Shown here one piece after another: positions 37,867 through 51,300 of a stretch of 64,000 bases of DNA (position 1 is the first letter of the stretch; the number at the start of each line of letters is the position of its first letter). A model generated the notes under the pieces. It was not told where the DNA came from. It was given only the letters and a program-made list of their open reading frames with translations, and did no database searches. Made by a program: the position numbers and the translations under genes. The stretch comes from Lagopus muta (taxonomy: Eukaryota > Chordata > Aves > Galliformes > Phasianidae): assembly GCF_023343835.1 (NCBI RefSeq), contig NC_064437.1, forward strand, positions 46,158,967 to 46,222,966. The letters run 5' to 3'.

Positions 37867-40091
37867 GCTTGTTGTTGTTGTGCTGTGTCTTTCCATCTCA
37901 GCAGATTCTCAACTCCTTACGCCACCAGTAACATTCTCTTCACCCATGCATTCTGAGTCACAGCCATAAAACAGATCTGTTTTAACAGTTCAGGAGAGGT
38001 GTAAGACACCCACTATTCAAAACGAAGCTTTACAATTTAATACCAGTGCAAGTCCAGAAGCCTCAGTATTTGCACAAAAGAGTTCCAAAAAAGCATTTGA
38101 CAGATTATAGCTACAGAATTATAGCTATAGAATTTGTGCCACAACAGGTTCTGGAGAAGAATTCTGGAGGCCAGTCTTTCCTGAAATCCTTCAATCTTCA
38201 GGACAAAACAAAAATCATTGTTCACATCTAAGGTGTGATCACTTTGTGTACTTCTAAATAAGAGCCACCTTCAACACTATTTTGTGAGGCTGATTCACCA
38301 TCTCAGGGAAGGTCCAACATAACATTTAAGCCACAAGGGTGTAATAGCGGTTAAACACAGAACTTGAAGTTTTACTCTTGATCTAACTTTAAGTCTGCCA
38401 CTATTTCCAACCTTTACCATCACCACCAGATTTTTATTTAGATCAAAAAAGTGTATAAACCTGGTGGCACTGATTTACATATCTTCTTCTGGAATAAAAG
38501 CTAAAACAAAAGAAAAGAAATTCTGAAACACACAGTTCTGGGCACTGCTCCTGGAAAGCAGTCAGTGTAAGCAAAAGTCACTGAAAACATCACATCAGCA
38601 AAACACAGTGAAAGACTTCTCTCTTCCCCAGCTGTACCTCCACATCCATGTTACAATGTGTGAAGTCATCTGACTCACTTCTGTGAGCCTTGCACAAGTA
38701 CAATTAATCAGAAAAACTTGGAAAACAGTTTAAAGATTGGAAAGGAGGCTACAAGAATGGATAAATAGGCAAATATAGAACAGACTAGACACATACCGTA
38801 CTGCTACACAAGCTTTCTGCACACAAATTGTAACACAGATCTTTTTCATCCAAAGCTTCTATACTCTGACTTCCTCTACACAAACATGCATTATGCAATT
38901 CCCACCACTCACAATAAACAAAAAAGCTCAGAATTAGCTTTTCCTAATGCCTAACTGCCCAGTTCATACATTTAGTGATTTCTATGTGAACAATGAACTT
39001 TGCTGAACATAAAAAACAAGGTTTATCTTCACAAGTCATTGCTAATAAAGATTTTCAATCATCCACCTTTTTCTCTACTGTGAGACCTTGTTGATTATTT
39101 TTAGTCACTCTTTGTACCTTGCCCTTTCTTACCCAACCATTATTTTTCCCTTGGAGTTTTGACCCTCCTTCTGATGATAAGTGTTACAGGAAGAAGATTC
39201 AGCCTTACAGCGGCAAGAGAAAACACTCGAAGATGTACAAGCATCTAACTCAAAGAAACAGCCCTTTACACATCTGTTCACTGCTAGAATTCAGCTTTTA
39301 GCCATGCAGTTAGAATTTGCAGTGACTATCTCAGCATATTAAGAAGTCATAATCCTTATATCAATCTCCATGTGTCTCTATAGTAATAAAGGATTCACTT
39401 CAAGTTGTACCATTCAGAAAGAAGCAGACACAGAAAACCTTTCCTGCACTACAATGCATAGAGATGCTTATGTACAGAGAAGGCAAATCACCTCTTTAGA
39501 CAGAACTTTAGGCCAATAGTATTTCTATCAACCCCATAAGCCAACGTGACCTGGGACAACTTCATATTAATGAAGAGTAAGGCCAAGACAACATTATCAA
39601 CAAGTCACCTCACTGTAGGGATGCGATTTCACACAGTCTGTATACAGAAAATGGCACTGCATGTTGTATGTCAGATAGCATTTCTCTCTCTCTAGCATCT
39701 CTCCAAAACGTTTAGTGAAGAATCTTAGAACAGAAAAAAACAAATGTTTTTATGAAACTAACACATTAATGGCTGAAATTAACACTCTCTATTCCTATAT
39801 TAGCACACAAATGCTAACAACTGTGGCAGACACTTCTGATGTCAGGGTAATTCATCTGTGTTTCAGCAACAACTTTTCTGTGCCTCAGTTTAAGAAAGGT
39901 TAAGCAGAACTCTAGCTATAATGTGACAGCTCCCAACAATCCCTACCGTTGGTTTTGCAATGCCTTTTAACTGCAGGAAGATTCAGAGTTGGCTCAGACA
40001 CGCAACTGGACAACACCTGACACATGGCAGGAATCAAAGGAATTTTCATCCTATTCCAAAGAACACTGCTCAGGGGGAAAAAATAAGTAAG

Positions 40092-40111
40092 AAAAAAAAA
40101 AAAAAAAAAAA
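40092..40111. repeat. Poly(A) homopolymer, 20 bases
   Basis: An uninterrupted A run just inside SEC24C intron 1, at the edge of the CpG island. Confidence 0.9.
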
Positions 40112-40633
40112 CGAAAAACGGAAGTGAATTCCAACACCACAGAACAGCACACATGAAACCTGGCCTAGCCTCTTCCAGGAGCACACTCGTGCTCTGGCCG
40201 CACCACCTCCACCCACACCTTCCCCCTGCACTTTCAAGGCCACAGACGGTCACCCTCTAAGTTCCACCGCCTGTGCGGGGATAGCCGCCCCTCACGGGCT
40301 CAGCAGCACAAGACGAGCCTAGATACAACAAGCGGGGCCGACAGGACGAGGGCCGTGTGGGAGCGGCCGCCCGTCCCACGGCCCAGCGGCTGTCAGGGCG
40401 GCGCCGGGGTCCGGCTCGCAGCGCCCGGGGCTCCCGTCTGGCGGCCGACGGTCGCAGAGGACGGCTCCGCCGCCGGGCGCCCCGAATGCGGACAGCGCCG
40501 GGCCGCGCTCCCGGCAGGCCGCCGGGCTGCGGTAGCGCAGGGCGTCGCGCGTCCTCCCGCTGGGCCTCGGCCCTGGGAGGAAAGAGAGTGGCGTCCGGGC
40601 CTCGCGCCCCCGGCACCCCGCGGCCTCACTCAC

Positions 40634-40750
40634 CTCCTCCGCCGCCTGCCGCTCCTGGCGCCGCTGCCGGGCCCGCTTCCGGCTGCCGGGCCCGCCGCTC
40701 CACCGGAAGCACCGCTCCCCCGCCCGCCGGCTGCCACGTCCGCACTGCCC
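40634..40750 (-). other. SEC24C: SEC24C non-coding exon 1 (5' end approximate)
   Basis: A strong donor (GGAGGAG|GTGAGTGAG) lies at 40634 in the SEC24C sense, inside the CpG island. The next exon is the start-codon exon at 33254. There is no ATG in this exon. The 5' limit is a guess; the sequence does not fix the transcription start. Confidence 0.6.
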
Positions 40751-40824
40751 ACCAACCCCCGGCCGCCGCCGCGCCCCGCCCGGAAAGGCCCGGATGCCGC
40801 GCAGGCGTTCTGGCACTCGCGGGG

Positions 40825-40832
40825 TGACGTCA
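40825..40832. promoter_or_regulatory. SEC24C: Palindromic CRE (TGACGTCA)
   Basis: A full ATF/CREB consensus palindrome lies about 190 bp upstream of the SEC24C exon 1 donor. A half-type TGACGTC follows at 40898-40904. CREB3/ATF6-family factors control other COPII genes; binding here is inference. Confidence 0.6.
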
Positions 40833-40910
40833 CTCCGGACGCGAGCCGGCTGCCGCTCGCTGCCGTGCGGGCTCGCCGTGGCGGCGCTCGCGCTTCGTGA
40901 CGTCGCCGGG

Positions 40911-40930
40911 CGGAAGTGCGGGCGGAAGTG
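40911..40930 (+). promoter_or_regulatory. SEC24C: Tandem ETS/GABP-type sites (2 x CGGAAGTG)
   Basis: CGGAAGTG occurs at 40911-40918 and again at 40923-40930, spaced 12 bases apart, a common arrangement in housekeeping promoters bound by GABP. Confidence 0.55.
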
Positions 40931-41159
40931 CCATCGCTGGGTTGGCCGGGTCGAAGCCCCAGGGTCGTTGTCGCGGGGCCTCGCACGGCCCTGTCTCGCG
41001 GAGCGGTTGCGGCAGAAGTCTGTGTACGGCCCCGCTTTGGCGCCGAAACGCAGTGGCGTTGGAAGAGCGGCTGGAGCGCGCAGGCAGAGCCGTGCTGCAT
41101 TACTGCCGTGACCGAGCCGTGTGTGACGCGAAACCACGTCCTTTGAAGGGTTAGCCACG

Positions 41160-42203
41160 GTGTCCGCGTCACGGGACGTCCCGTGCCCGTTAGCTGCTGA
41201 GGGCTGTTCTCAGCGCGTGCGGAGCAAAAAGAGGTCAATTTGTTCTTAAGGCTGTCAAATAAAATTACGTCTTAACCCAGTAGCATAAGGGGGAGTGTGG
41301 ATTTGATTTCTCCTGTAGCTCCCAAGGGCCAGGCCTGCGTGGGGTGGCCGGGAGGCCTCCTCCGGTGTGATGCTGAAGAGAAGCTGGTGGTGCAGGGTCT
41401 GGGTGCAGCTCTGCTCTCTTGGCCATCGAAGAGGCCAGACGTGATGTCCCCTGCTGAGAGCTGTCTGAATCCCATATGTGTGGCTAATCCTGGCTATTCT
41501 TGTCCCCATGTCTAATACTAGGACTGGCTGCAGAGCGTCTGAGAGTGAGGAGCACATCTCCAGCCTGCCCGTGGTTTTCAGGACACTCCTGTGTAGTTAC
41601 ACCAGCTGCATAAGGAAGGTACAAGTGGAGAGTGTTGCCACTTCCTGGCTACTCTGGTTCAGTTTCTCAGGTTTGGGTGCCGTCACCTGATCTTGCACAA
41701 GTTTGTGCTTGTGTCACATCTATACCCGAAACTGCCATGCTAATGAATCCTCAATGCTGGGTTACTCAGATTCGCATTTGGAAAGGGAAGTGGAAATAAA
41801 ATTTTTACTGAAAAGCTTCCAGCTTTAAGAGTGCCAGATGAAGCTCTGAAGGCAGGAGGTGAGCTATTTTCAGCCATGCTTCGGTGAGAGATCCATGCAC
41901 TGAGGGTGAGATTGACATGACACGTGTGCAGAACAACTCTGGCCCTTTACCAACAGCAGAATCAAATGTCTAATCATAGGCAGAGCAGCAGCTGAGAGTG
42001 CAGAAGAGCAGGGAAGGCTGGGCTTGACAGTCTCAACTCTCTTCTTGTGTTTGTGAACTTGAAGGAAAAAGTGAGAAGAGGGCCTTTGGGGAGATTGGAG
42101 AATTGTGATGTGAATGGTGAAGATGGGAATGGAAGATACTGCCTGTTAAGACCTAGAGCCTGTTTCGAAGTTGGGAAGACAAAATATCCAAAGTACAGAA
42201 ATC
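41160..42203 (+). promoter_or_regulatory. SYNPO2L: SYNPO2L upstream region / 5'UTR
   Basis: This is non-CpG DNA between the SEC24C island and the SYNPO2L start codon. E-box motifs occur at about 41684 (CACCTG) and 41988-41993 (CAGCTG), with an imperfect MEF2-like CTATTTTCAG near 41868; all are weak evidence. No convincing TATA box or upstream exon is identified. Confidence 0.35.
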
Positions 42204-42308
42204 ATGGGAGCTGAAGAAGAAATGCTCATCACTCTGTCTGGAGGTGCCCCCTGGGGCTTCCGGCTGCAAGGGGGCTCTGAACAGAAAAGACCCCTTCAGG
42301 TGTCAAAG
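42204..42308 (+). CDS. SYNPO2L: SYNPO2L coding exon 1
   Basis: ATG at 42204 begins MGAEEEMLITLSGGAPWGFR, and the exon ends LQVSK with donor TCAAAG|GTAGGA. It is 105 bp, phase 0. It is too short to stand out as an open frame but is near-identical to the mammalian N-terminus. Confidence 0.93.
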
Positions 42309-45300
42309 GTAGGACCTCCAGGTGTGAACTGAAAGGGCAGGGTTGTTCTGCTGAAGTCAGATATCCTTCCTGATAAGGCATCTTCTGCCAGTAAAAGGAG
42401 TGTCTGAACTCCTTTATGTGACAGCAGATCTTAAAAGGAAAACTTGGGGAGAATGGTCAGGCAGGGTGTGGGATGGGATGGATGCTGCTAAGGTGGAAGT
42501 GTCAGGTGAAAGGTGGCCTGCTTTCTGGATCATTACGCACTTAATGTTCCCCATTTGTTGGCACTGATCAAACAATGGTGACAGTTCAGGAAAAGAGCTC
42601 ACATATGAAGGTTTAAGGACTTGTGTACGGCATCCAACTAAATAAAAAATAATTGAAATCAAAGCAACAAATGCCATATTGCAATTCAATGTAACTGTCT
42701 CTAACCCTTCATTATATTATCAGTTTCGAAGTAGATGCTCATTTCTTACGGTCTGCTATTTGTGAAGTTTTTTTAATGCTGTCCAAAAGGAATATTTTTG
42801 ATGCGTTCAATTGAAAGAAGAGATGAAAAGCAGTTGTTTGCAAGTGAGATGAAATAACAAAAAAGAAACAAATATGAATTCTGAGTTGCACTTGTGTAAA
42901 TCCGTAGCTGTTACTGATTTCCTGACAGGAAGACTAGAGGTTAGGTTAAAAATTAAGAAAAAAGAAAATGGTCCTGTGTTTAAGCTCATACCAGCTGCAT
43001 TATACTTGATACATTGATATGTATGGATGTCTCCCTGGAAGACACCCAGCAGCAGGAATGAAAAAACGCTATGCCATCCCCATTCTGTTTTCCTTAAGTA
43101 GATTGTGTCTCTGACAGAGAACTTCAAAATGAAATGTTCTATGACCCCAGGTCAAGGAGTGTTTATCTGTGAGTTCTGCCAAATGGCTTGGAATCCCATG
43201 GCCTTGCCCAGAGTGGATGTTTCTTACATAGAGAAAGATTGTTTTTCTACAGGAGAATCGCATATTCATAGAGCTTCGGGTACTGAAGAGAGATAATCAG
43301 TACCCTTGAAACAGGTATCTGGAACCAGTGGTTGTTAGCAAAACAGGATTTTCATTGGCCACGTAAGCTCTGTGGGGTTATTTTGACTCACTTTTTCTCC
43401 CAATACACAAGAAACTGGGATTGAAGTGGCAGGACGTGCTGAGTAACTTGCAAAGATTTGTTATAACAGAACAGCAGCAAGAACTAGCCATTACCCATGC
43501 TAAGCTGCACCTTAAGGTGAATGGAATATTGCTCTCGCTTTGGTGGCTTTTTCAGAAAGATACTAAATTGAGCTTGCTCTCACCTCAAACTTGGTATCAT
43601 GCCTTAAGACTAGCAATGAAAATATACATATTTTTACAATACTTGTATCTATGGAAAATATAATTGATACAAATCTAAGTGTAAAACATTCTTCTTGCAG
43701 GACTGATTTTATGATATTCCTTTTTTTGCTATTATTATCCAGAATTTAATAGCATCCAGTTGGCCATAAATACTGTTGTAAAAGCAATAGCTTAATCAGT
43801 CTCCAAAGAAAGGACTTAGGGATCCTTACTGGGAATCTTGTAAAATGCATAGAAGAAAATAAACCCCCAGAAGGCATGCAGTGTCCTGATTGTCTTCTGA
43901 ATGGCCGTGTTGAGAGTAGAAGTCTGAATTCCAGTTTTTGTGTCTTTGAGTTGAAAGCTCACATTCTCATTATTCCGCAGTCTGCTGTTAACATTTGCAG
44001 GACGAAATCTGGGCCAAAATGCCAACGATGTAAAGCATCTCCCAAAACCTTAACGTCATTAGCGGTATCTGGATATTCTAGGAACTGAAGATGGGAATGG
44101 TCCCATCACTAGGGAATCACTTCCAGGGATTGTGGCCGTATGTCACTGCACAGAGAAATAGGGCAGTATTATTTTTTTGTTAGAGCTGTATTGCTTTGTT
44201 AGAGCTCCATTGGTTTGCTGGAGCTGGGTTTCGTTGGCCGTGGATGCGCAATTTGTTCTGTTCTGCCTCCATCCATGGGATCAGTGGCATTGCATAGCAT
44301 CAGGACATGGGGTCAGGGGGAGGTGTCACTGAGATTGAGCCTGCCTCACAGAAGTAAGGTCAGATAACACAGTGTTTGTTAGTGTGGTGAAGGATGATTT
44401 GTGTGCGCATGGAAAGACAGATTAGATAAATGAGAAAGGTCTATTAGTAAACTGAATGCTGTCACAGAACAGCCTCTTGGGGAAAAAGGAGAGTGCTGGA
44501 CCAGGAAAAGTTTGGTTTAGCAGAACAGAAATTATTATTTTTGCTTTGAATCTTACAGAAAAATGTATTTGGACAGAATGGTGAAGAACAGAGCAGGAAT
44601 GTGTATTAATCTGTAGGAAACATGAAAGGAGATACAGACGTGAGTATCCTGTACCTCCAAGGAAATACTACATTGGTACAGTTGGGTGTCTCTAGTTGTC
44701 ATTTCAGGCAATTTCAACTTCTAGACTATAAAAATAATAGGAGTAGCAGTAAGGGAAGATGCTTACCAGTGAAGTTGAATCAAATTGTTTCTTTATACCA
44801 TTCTGGATGAAGAAATGCTAAGCAGAAAAAAAAAGCAAATTTGGGACCAATAAGTAGAAATGAACCAACCATAACAAGTAAGTTATATAGAAATGGTTTA
44901 CATTGTAGTTATGCAGAAATGCTTGAATTGCTATATCAGACTAGGTATATGATCAGTCCATCTCCTGCTTCCTGCTTCCCTTGTGTTTCCTGCAACACAA
45001 AGTATTTCAGAGGAAGTGGTACACTTCAACAATGCATCTGATTTTCTGGTCATGCAATGCAGAGGGAAATTCTTTCACTCCAGCTGATTATCAGTATGCA
45101 CTGTGAATGAGAATTAACAATGCTGGTGTTTTACCCTATACGTAAACATAATTATTTGTGAACAGATTGAGTTTTACTTGTTATACAGTTTCCCAGTAAA
45201 GATGCAGTCAGGCATTCCAAAGACTAAATGTTGCACAACATAGGATTTCCTGTTTAAAGTTACTCTCCTGTTGTATTACAAATCCCTGCACATTTCATTA

Positions 45301-48300
45301 TCTTACATGATCAGTTTACACCTGTTAAACTTACACCTCTTGCCTTTCTTCTTTCCAAAATTTACATCACCATCTTCTTCGCAGAATCACGGTTAAGCTG
45401 TTAGATGAAACAAGAGACCAATTCTAAACACACTCTAGTCAACAACAAGGGGTAAAAAAGCAGCTGGATGTTCACACACTGGATTCACCTGCCAAAGTGC
45501 TTCTGATGTTTCACTCTCCATGGGCTATGAGTTCAGGGACATGCCTGGAGCAAGATGCTGCAATTACACAGCATGTGGACAGTTCCAAATATTACTAGCC
45601 TTGTGTTCAGGTAACCTTAATGGAGTCAGATAGCTCTGTCTGCCTCAGAATGAGGAAGAAACACATTGCTTCTTCCATCCAGCGGCGCCCAGTGGATACT
45701 GATGAAAAAAATCGAATTTAAATAACATGATCAGGATTGAAATGCTAATATTGACTTCAACTGATGACACGGTTCCAGATCTGTAACTGCAAACATCTTT
45801 TGTTTTAAACTTTCCTGCAAGAGCACATACTAAATATTTTGTTCTGCCCTAACAATCATTTGCAGTGTCTGTGTGCTAAAAATGTCTGATGTGTAAATGA
45901 AAGACAGTGGTACCATAACAATTCAGTCTCATGAAAACAGATACTGTAGGAGTGGAGGGTGAGATGAACAAGAAGCAAAAGAGAATTTATTAGTGCCTGG
46001 GGAACCCTCAGTAGAAAGAGTAGATGATTTTTAAATTAGGGTTATGTTAAAATATCAACTTGGTAATGAGTAAGCTAGAGGAACAACAGACAGTGATATG
46101 CTCAGCAGGCAGAAACACAGCAGGATAAAAGATCAACAGAGGACATGAATAATTCTGCAGAAATTATGATGTTTGAATAAGGGGAACTAGAGAAGCAAAT
46201 AAGGGGAAAGAATAAGAGTAAAGAACTGAAAGAGGAAAGGAAAATCACCATTCTGTTCTTAGCTACAGCACTGTTCTTTCAATGGAACTCAGTTGAATTA
46301 CTGTGCTTTCACATTTGGCTTATTACAATTTGTAATTAACTTACTTAGGAAAGCAGGTAAAGGATAATGGGAATTCACACTACCCCTTACCACACTGATG
46401 GTGAATTTGTATAGCTGTGTGGTAGTAACACAACAGTGCAGCAACAGCACACATCAAATCTTTGGCCATCAACAGTCAGCTGTTGATGAGTAAACAAGCT
46501 TAATAGCGAGACACAGAATGGCCCCATTGATGGCAAAGTTTTTATTTTAGAAAGGCTTAGGAAAAAGCACATTGCCCTAACACATACACTATTTATTGTA
46601 AGGAGAATCTGTAGTGATGAGATTGTTCACCCATTCTGAAAAGAGAGTACAGTAAGGGAGAACAATACCTTCAGGTTCTTGGAGGATTTCTTTGAGAGAA
46701 GGGGATGTGCATCAAATGCTCTTGGAGCTAAACAATATGTGAAATGAGTAGTCTGAGAAGTTATAAGGTAAGCATTATGCTTATCAGCAACCAAACTAGG
46801 AACATAATATGGAGCTGTATTAGGGAAATAATTTCTACAATTAACAGGGCAACTTTCAGATGGTGCAAGTGCATGCAAGCTGCCCTTTGGAACCTTCAAT
46901 AAACAAGATTTATTCTATGAAAAAGAAACGCTATAAAAAACACAGAAGGCCCTTGTGCTTAGTTTGAAAGATGCTTAGCCTGGTTCACAATGAATACTGA
47001 AGAAATAAATGGAAACTGGAAGCTTTCCAATTGCTACTGATAGTAGAGGAGGAAGATCTGAACAGGCTGCCCAGAGGGCTGTGGGTGCCCCAGCCCTGCA
47101 GGTGCTGCAGGCCAGGCAGGATGGGTGCTGGGCAGCTGTGCTTCTGGGGGCATCCCTGCCCACGGCCGGGGCTTGGGGCTCGGTGAGCTTTAACGTCCCT
47201 TCCGACACAAAGCATTCAGTGATTCTGTGTTGTCAGTGACTCACATGAAGATAATGAGCTAGCAAAATTATACATTTCTGGGGGAAAAAAAAAGGCAAAG
47301 AAATGAGCCTCAAATGAGCTGTGTTAGGGAGACGCTGGTGTTACTGACTGCTGGTACAAGTAAGAATTCACTGAAAATATCACACCTATGGAGCTCTTAA
47401 CTCTTTCAAAAGAGGAAATTCAAAAATTAATTCAAGATAGAGCAGCTATAGAAAATGAAGGGAGAAGAATTATTTCACTTAGCGCAAAGACTGAAAGATA
47501 TGATGTCTTTCTACAAATAGATGCTGAGCAAACATCAGCATACTGTTCAAATAAAGGACAGCATTGTCACTGATCAAGTGTGCACAGAAAGACCTGGGGT
47601 AACTAAGCAGGGTGGTTCAGCAACAACTTTCCTTCCAATCCTGACAAACAACTAAAAGCTTTTTTAAAATCAGGTTAGGTGGAGTAAACAATCTGGTATC
47701 CGAAACAACAGGGTATTGGCCCTGAAAGCTTGAGAGGCTCCTCTTTTTTCTCTGTACAAACACAGCAGCAATTGAGTGAATTGTTAGGGGAAGCAGCGAC
47801 ACTGGACTGTATAGGTTTTAGAAGCAACAACTGTTTTGTTGCTTAAGAGCAGTTCATCACAACCTCCTCTCTACTGTTTCTCACCTCTTGCATGTTTCTC
47901 TGCTCCAAACTCACTGTTTCTCTTTTCTCCTGTGGCAGATATCCTTGCAGCCTATGTGCTACAGGCTTATCAGCCAGGTGCTGATGCCTGCGATCCACAG
48001 CCTGGCTCTCTGTCCTGTTCACCCTTGCTTGCATGATGTTATTCCTGCTGATAGTTGCCAGCTCTAACCCAAATAGGCCTGAAAGCTTGCAGATTTGCAA
48101 GCACTGTGGAAGGTGGATAGACTGGTCTCTACCTGATCTCATGGGCGTTGAAAGTTACACCTAAGAAAGTTGTGGCGACCTAATCTACAGCAGTCTAGTC
48201 TACAGCAGTCACTACTGCTAGTTTTGGAGGACCAAGTATGTCCCTCGGCGCTGTGGAAGGAGTGCCTCAGGCAGTTCTGACAGTGCTCCTGTACATGTTT

Positions 48301-51300
48301 TATGACCTGTCAGCACTCAGACAGGTGCCACCACTGGCTGCCAGCAAGGGAGTGCTGGCTGTGGTGCCAGGAGACTTTCTGAGGGGCAGATGGGCCACAG
48401 TCACTGTGCACTGGAAGGGGACGTGCCTCCACCACTGCTGTCTGGCCAAGGAGCTGCAAGCTGTGCACAGCACTGGGACAGCAGTGAGCAGAGAGCAGTG
48501 CTTGGAAGGGAAGCTCTGCCCTTCCTAGCAGAGATGAGGGGATAGGGCCTCTGGGGCAACCGTAAGAAGGTGGCCTGAAGAGAAAATTGTATTGTCATAG
48601 TTGTAAATTACCATTTTTGATCACATCAGCCAATGATCTGGTTCACAAATCTCTGTGCATCACTAAGGCTTGGAGTTACCGGCAAGGGAAGTAGCTTTAC
48701 GCAGGCACTCCCTCTCATTAGCACAAATAGCAGACTGTGCAGGATTGCTCACTGGGAGAATCAGAATTTGGTCCAGTGCACTGTCTTCTTTCTCCAGTAC
48801 TGGAATAGCAATAGTCCCCTTACCAGTACACTCGAGCTGGTAACAGACTAAAGAAGTCTTGTTTGCATTTAATGGATTGTCTAGCACCAGCATCCTCTGC
48901 CACCACCAGGTTTCATCTCCAAACCCCTTGTCCAGAAACCACCCAATCTGTTTGCTTGCTGGTCAAGATACCTTATTTCACCCCCCTCCCTTTCTGTGTT
49001 CATTTGCTATTCCAGATGTATGTTTTGTCCCTTCTTTCACTAGATAAACACCTTCTACTTAACCTTCACTGTAGATGACCTTTGACATAGGTCTGCAGGA
49101 ACTGCTTTACCAAGAGAAAGTACATGCAGTGGTGCCTTTTAAACTGAAGCAAATCGTAAGGCAGGAAGTTATTGGGATTAAATTAAGAAGTATAATTATA
49201 ATAATTAGTGTAATTATAATAGCTTATAGTAAATATTCTACTCTAATAAAAATACTGAATTGCCATGAAGATCCTTAATAGGCAAGGCATAGAGAAACTA
49301 TCTTAATGGATCTTTATGTTCAGGTGAGCATCTGAGACAAAGAAAAGAGTCAGAGCAAATGACTACTGAAATAATTCCTGATTACCAGACTGCAGTCATT
49401 TACAGCTCACAGTCTGAGAGTTTTCTGTAAGGCCAGACAAAAAACTCACCCAGGTCTCCTGAATGCCAGTCTAGTGCTTTAACCACCGCGGTATCTGTCC
49501 TTGCACAAGTAAAAGATTAGGCCCTAGCCTAATCAAACCAAATTGTTCCAGTAACTGAACTGGTGTCAATGCAGATGTGCCCAAAGAAGAGCTGGAGGTG
49601 TTTGCTTCTTCTTTTGCAGCTGCTGTGTTTGTAGTTCAGCTGAGCATGTGGTTCTGGGAGGAGCAGACCCAGATGTTAGACAACTCTTCAGATTCTGCCT
49701 AAGTTCATTTCTTTCAGTAATGCTTTATACTGCTTTATACAACAGGACAGTTCTTACATCTCCACTGGAACCATGTAACAGGACTACATTTCACTTAAAT
49801 GGGAATGAAATTTAAAAGCTGCCACACAGCCATAGAGCATTGCATGGACGGCAGCCCTGTGATGTGAGACACAAGCAGAGAGGGAAAGGGAAAGTCCAGT
49901 TGTAGTCAACATACAACTCTTACTTGGCTTGAGTTTGCTTGGTTGCTGCTGGAAAGATTTTAGAGATTAGATGGAAGACCAGTAATATAATTTGTCTTTC
50001 TGCTGTACACATTATGCCTGAGGGAGGAGGTGGGAAATGCTTTGGCGACACAAGGGGGAAGTGCCTATTACAGTTCATTCCTGAAAGGCACTACAGACCT
50101 TCTGACTACCATAATACCTTTTTTTATGAAGAAAGTGTGGTGGCCAGCAGAGAGGATGGCTGCAGTTTCAGACAGGTTCCCTGGGCTATTCTCAGGCAAG
50201 ATGTGAAGCCACTGAGTTACTATCGGGATTACTCTATTCTTAGTATCACAGCGTGTCTTCACTCCCCACATGCCACCACCTAAATATAGTCCATACTGAA
50301 GAACAGATGCTGCCAAATTGCATCTGACCCCTTCTCCCTTGCATTCTGTTCTCAAAAGCTAGGCTGAATTCACCCGAGACACATCCAATAGCCAGGGCGT
50401 CCTTTTGTTTCTTCAGGGCTACACTAAGAGAATTCTTCTCTAGCCAGATCATCATCCTAGCCTTCTTGGCCTAGCACTGGTCTTCCCTTCAACACCTTTT
50501 CTTCTTCCCTGTATTTTTCATTTGTTGCATTCACTCTTTTCATTTTTGTCTCAGCTGCTTCTGTCCTTTCTCTCCCACCTGATTCAATATGATCAATTAG
50601 AGGAACAGGGCAATGTAATAAAGGAAAAGAGGAAATGTACATGCACATACATAGGCCCTGTAGACAACTAAACCGCTCTGGTGAGAGCTGTTTTATCACA
50701 ACAGAAGTCTCTGGTGTGAATGCAGTGAGAGGGACAATTTTCTATGTGCAAATGTGTTTCATTAAGTTGTATTTCCAGTATTCCACACTGATTTATATTT
50801 CCAGTAGCATAAATCAGTAAGGCTCTGATATTGAGATTCCATAAATGAAGCTGTAATCACAGAATAATGGAATTATTTGGGTTGGAAAGGAACCTTAAAA
50901 CTGACGTAGTTCCAACCCCACTGCCACGGGCACGGATAATGTCTGCTAGACCAGGTTGTTCAAAGCCCATCCAACCTGTCCTCGAACACATCCAGGGATA
51001 GAGCATCCATAGCTTTTCTGGGCAACCTAGTCCAGAGCTTCGTGACCCTCATAATAAAGAATTTCTTCCTGAGATTTAAATGTATCCTTCTTCAGTATAA
51101 TCTAAGGAGGACATTTCTCCATCATGAACCAAGGTGTACTGTGGGGAGGGAGGTTTCTACAGAGACAAGGAGTCAAAGGTATAACAGATAAGTAGTTACA
51201 AGACAATCTGTGAGGTCTTCCCCTCCAAAGGGAGAGGTCAGTCCTTGCCAGAGATCAGAAAGTGCAGCTCCGTAGAGCTACTCCAGGCCACTTCTCAGAG

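Larger units (their letters stand above)
33255..40633 (-). other. SEC24C: SEC24C intron 1
   Basis: This 7.4-kb intron separates the non-coding first exon from the start-codon exon. It contains long A or T runs at 36468-36490, 37323-37346, 37845-37866 and 40092-40111. A plus-strand 127-codon open frame at 35530-35913 resembles nothing I know and has no supporting context. No other gene is visible. Confidence 0.8.
40250..41160. promoter_or_regulatory. SEC24C: CpG island, SEC24C promoter
   Basis: Very CpG-dense DNA spans SEC24C exon 1 and its upstream side. Open frames on both strands here are composition artefacts. Upstream of exon 1 lie a full CRE, a second CRE half and two ETS-type sites (listed separately). 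There is no TATA box, as is usual for a housekeeping CpG promoter. It may also influence SYNPO2L, which starts about 1.1 kb further on in the opposite direction. Confidence 0.85.

Noticed and set aside
40257-41238. Multiple overlapping frames on both strands around the SEC24C promoter
   Set aside because: CpG-rich sequence with few stops; no frame resembles a protein family and several overlap the non-coding exon 1.
48238-48528. Plus-strand 96-codon frame in SYNPO2L intron 1
   Set aside because: Somewhat GC-rich but no recognisable domain or flanking splice pattern that fits SYNPO2L phase.
49455-49500. A functional tRNA gene
   Set aside because: The head is tRNA-like but the B box and acceptor stem are missing; it fits a decayed SINE.
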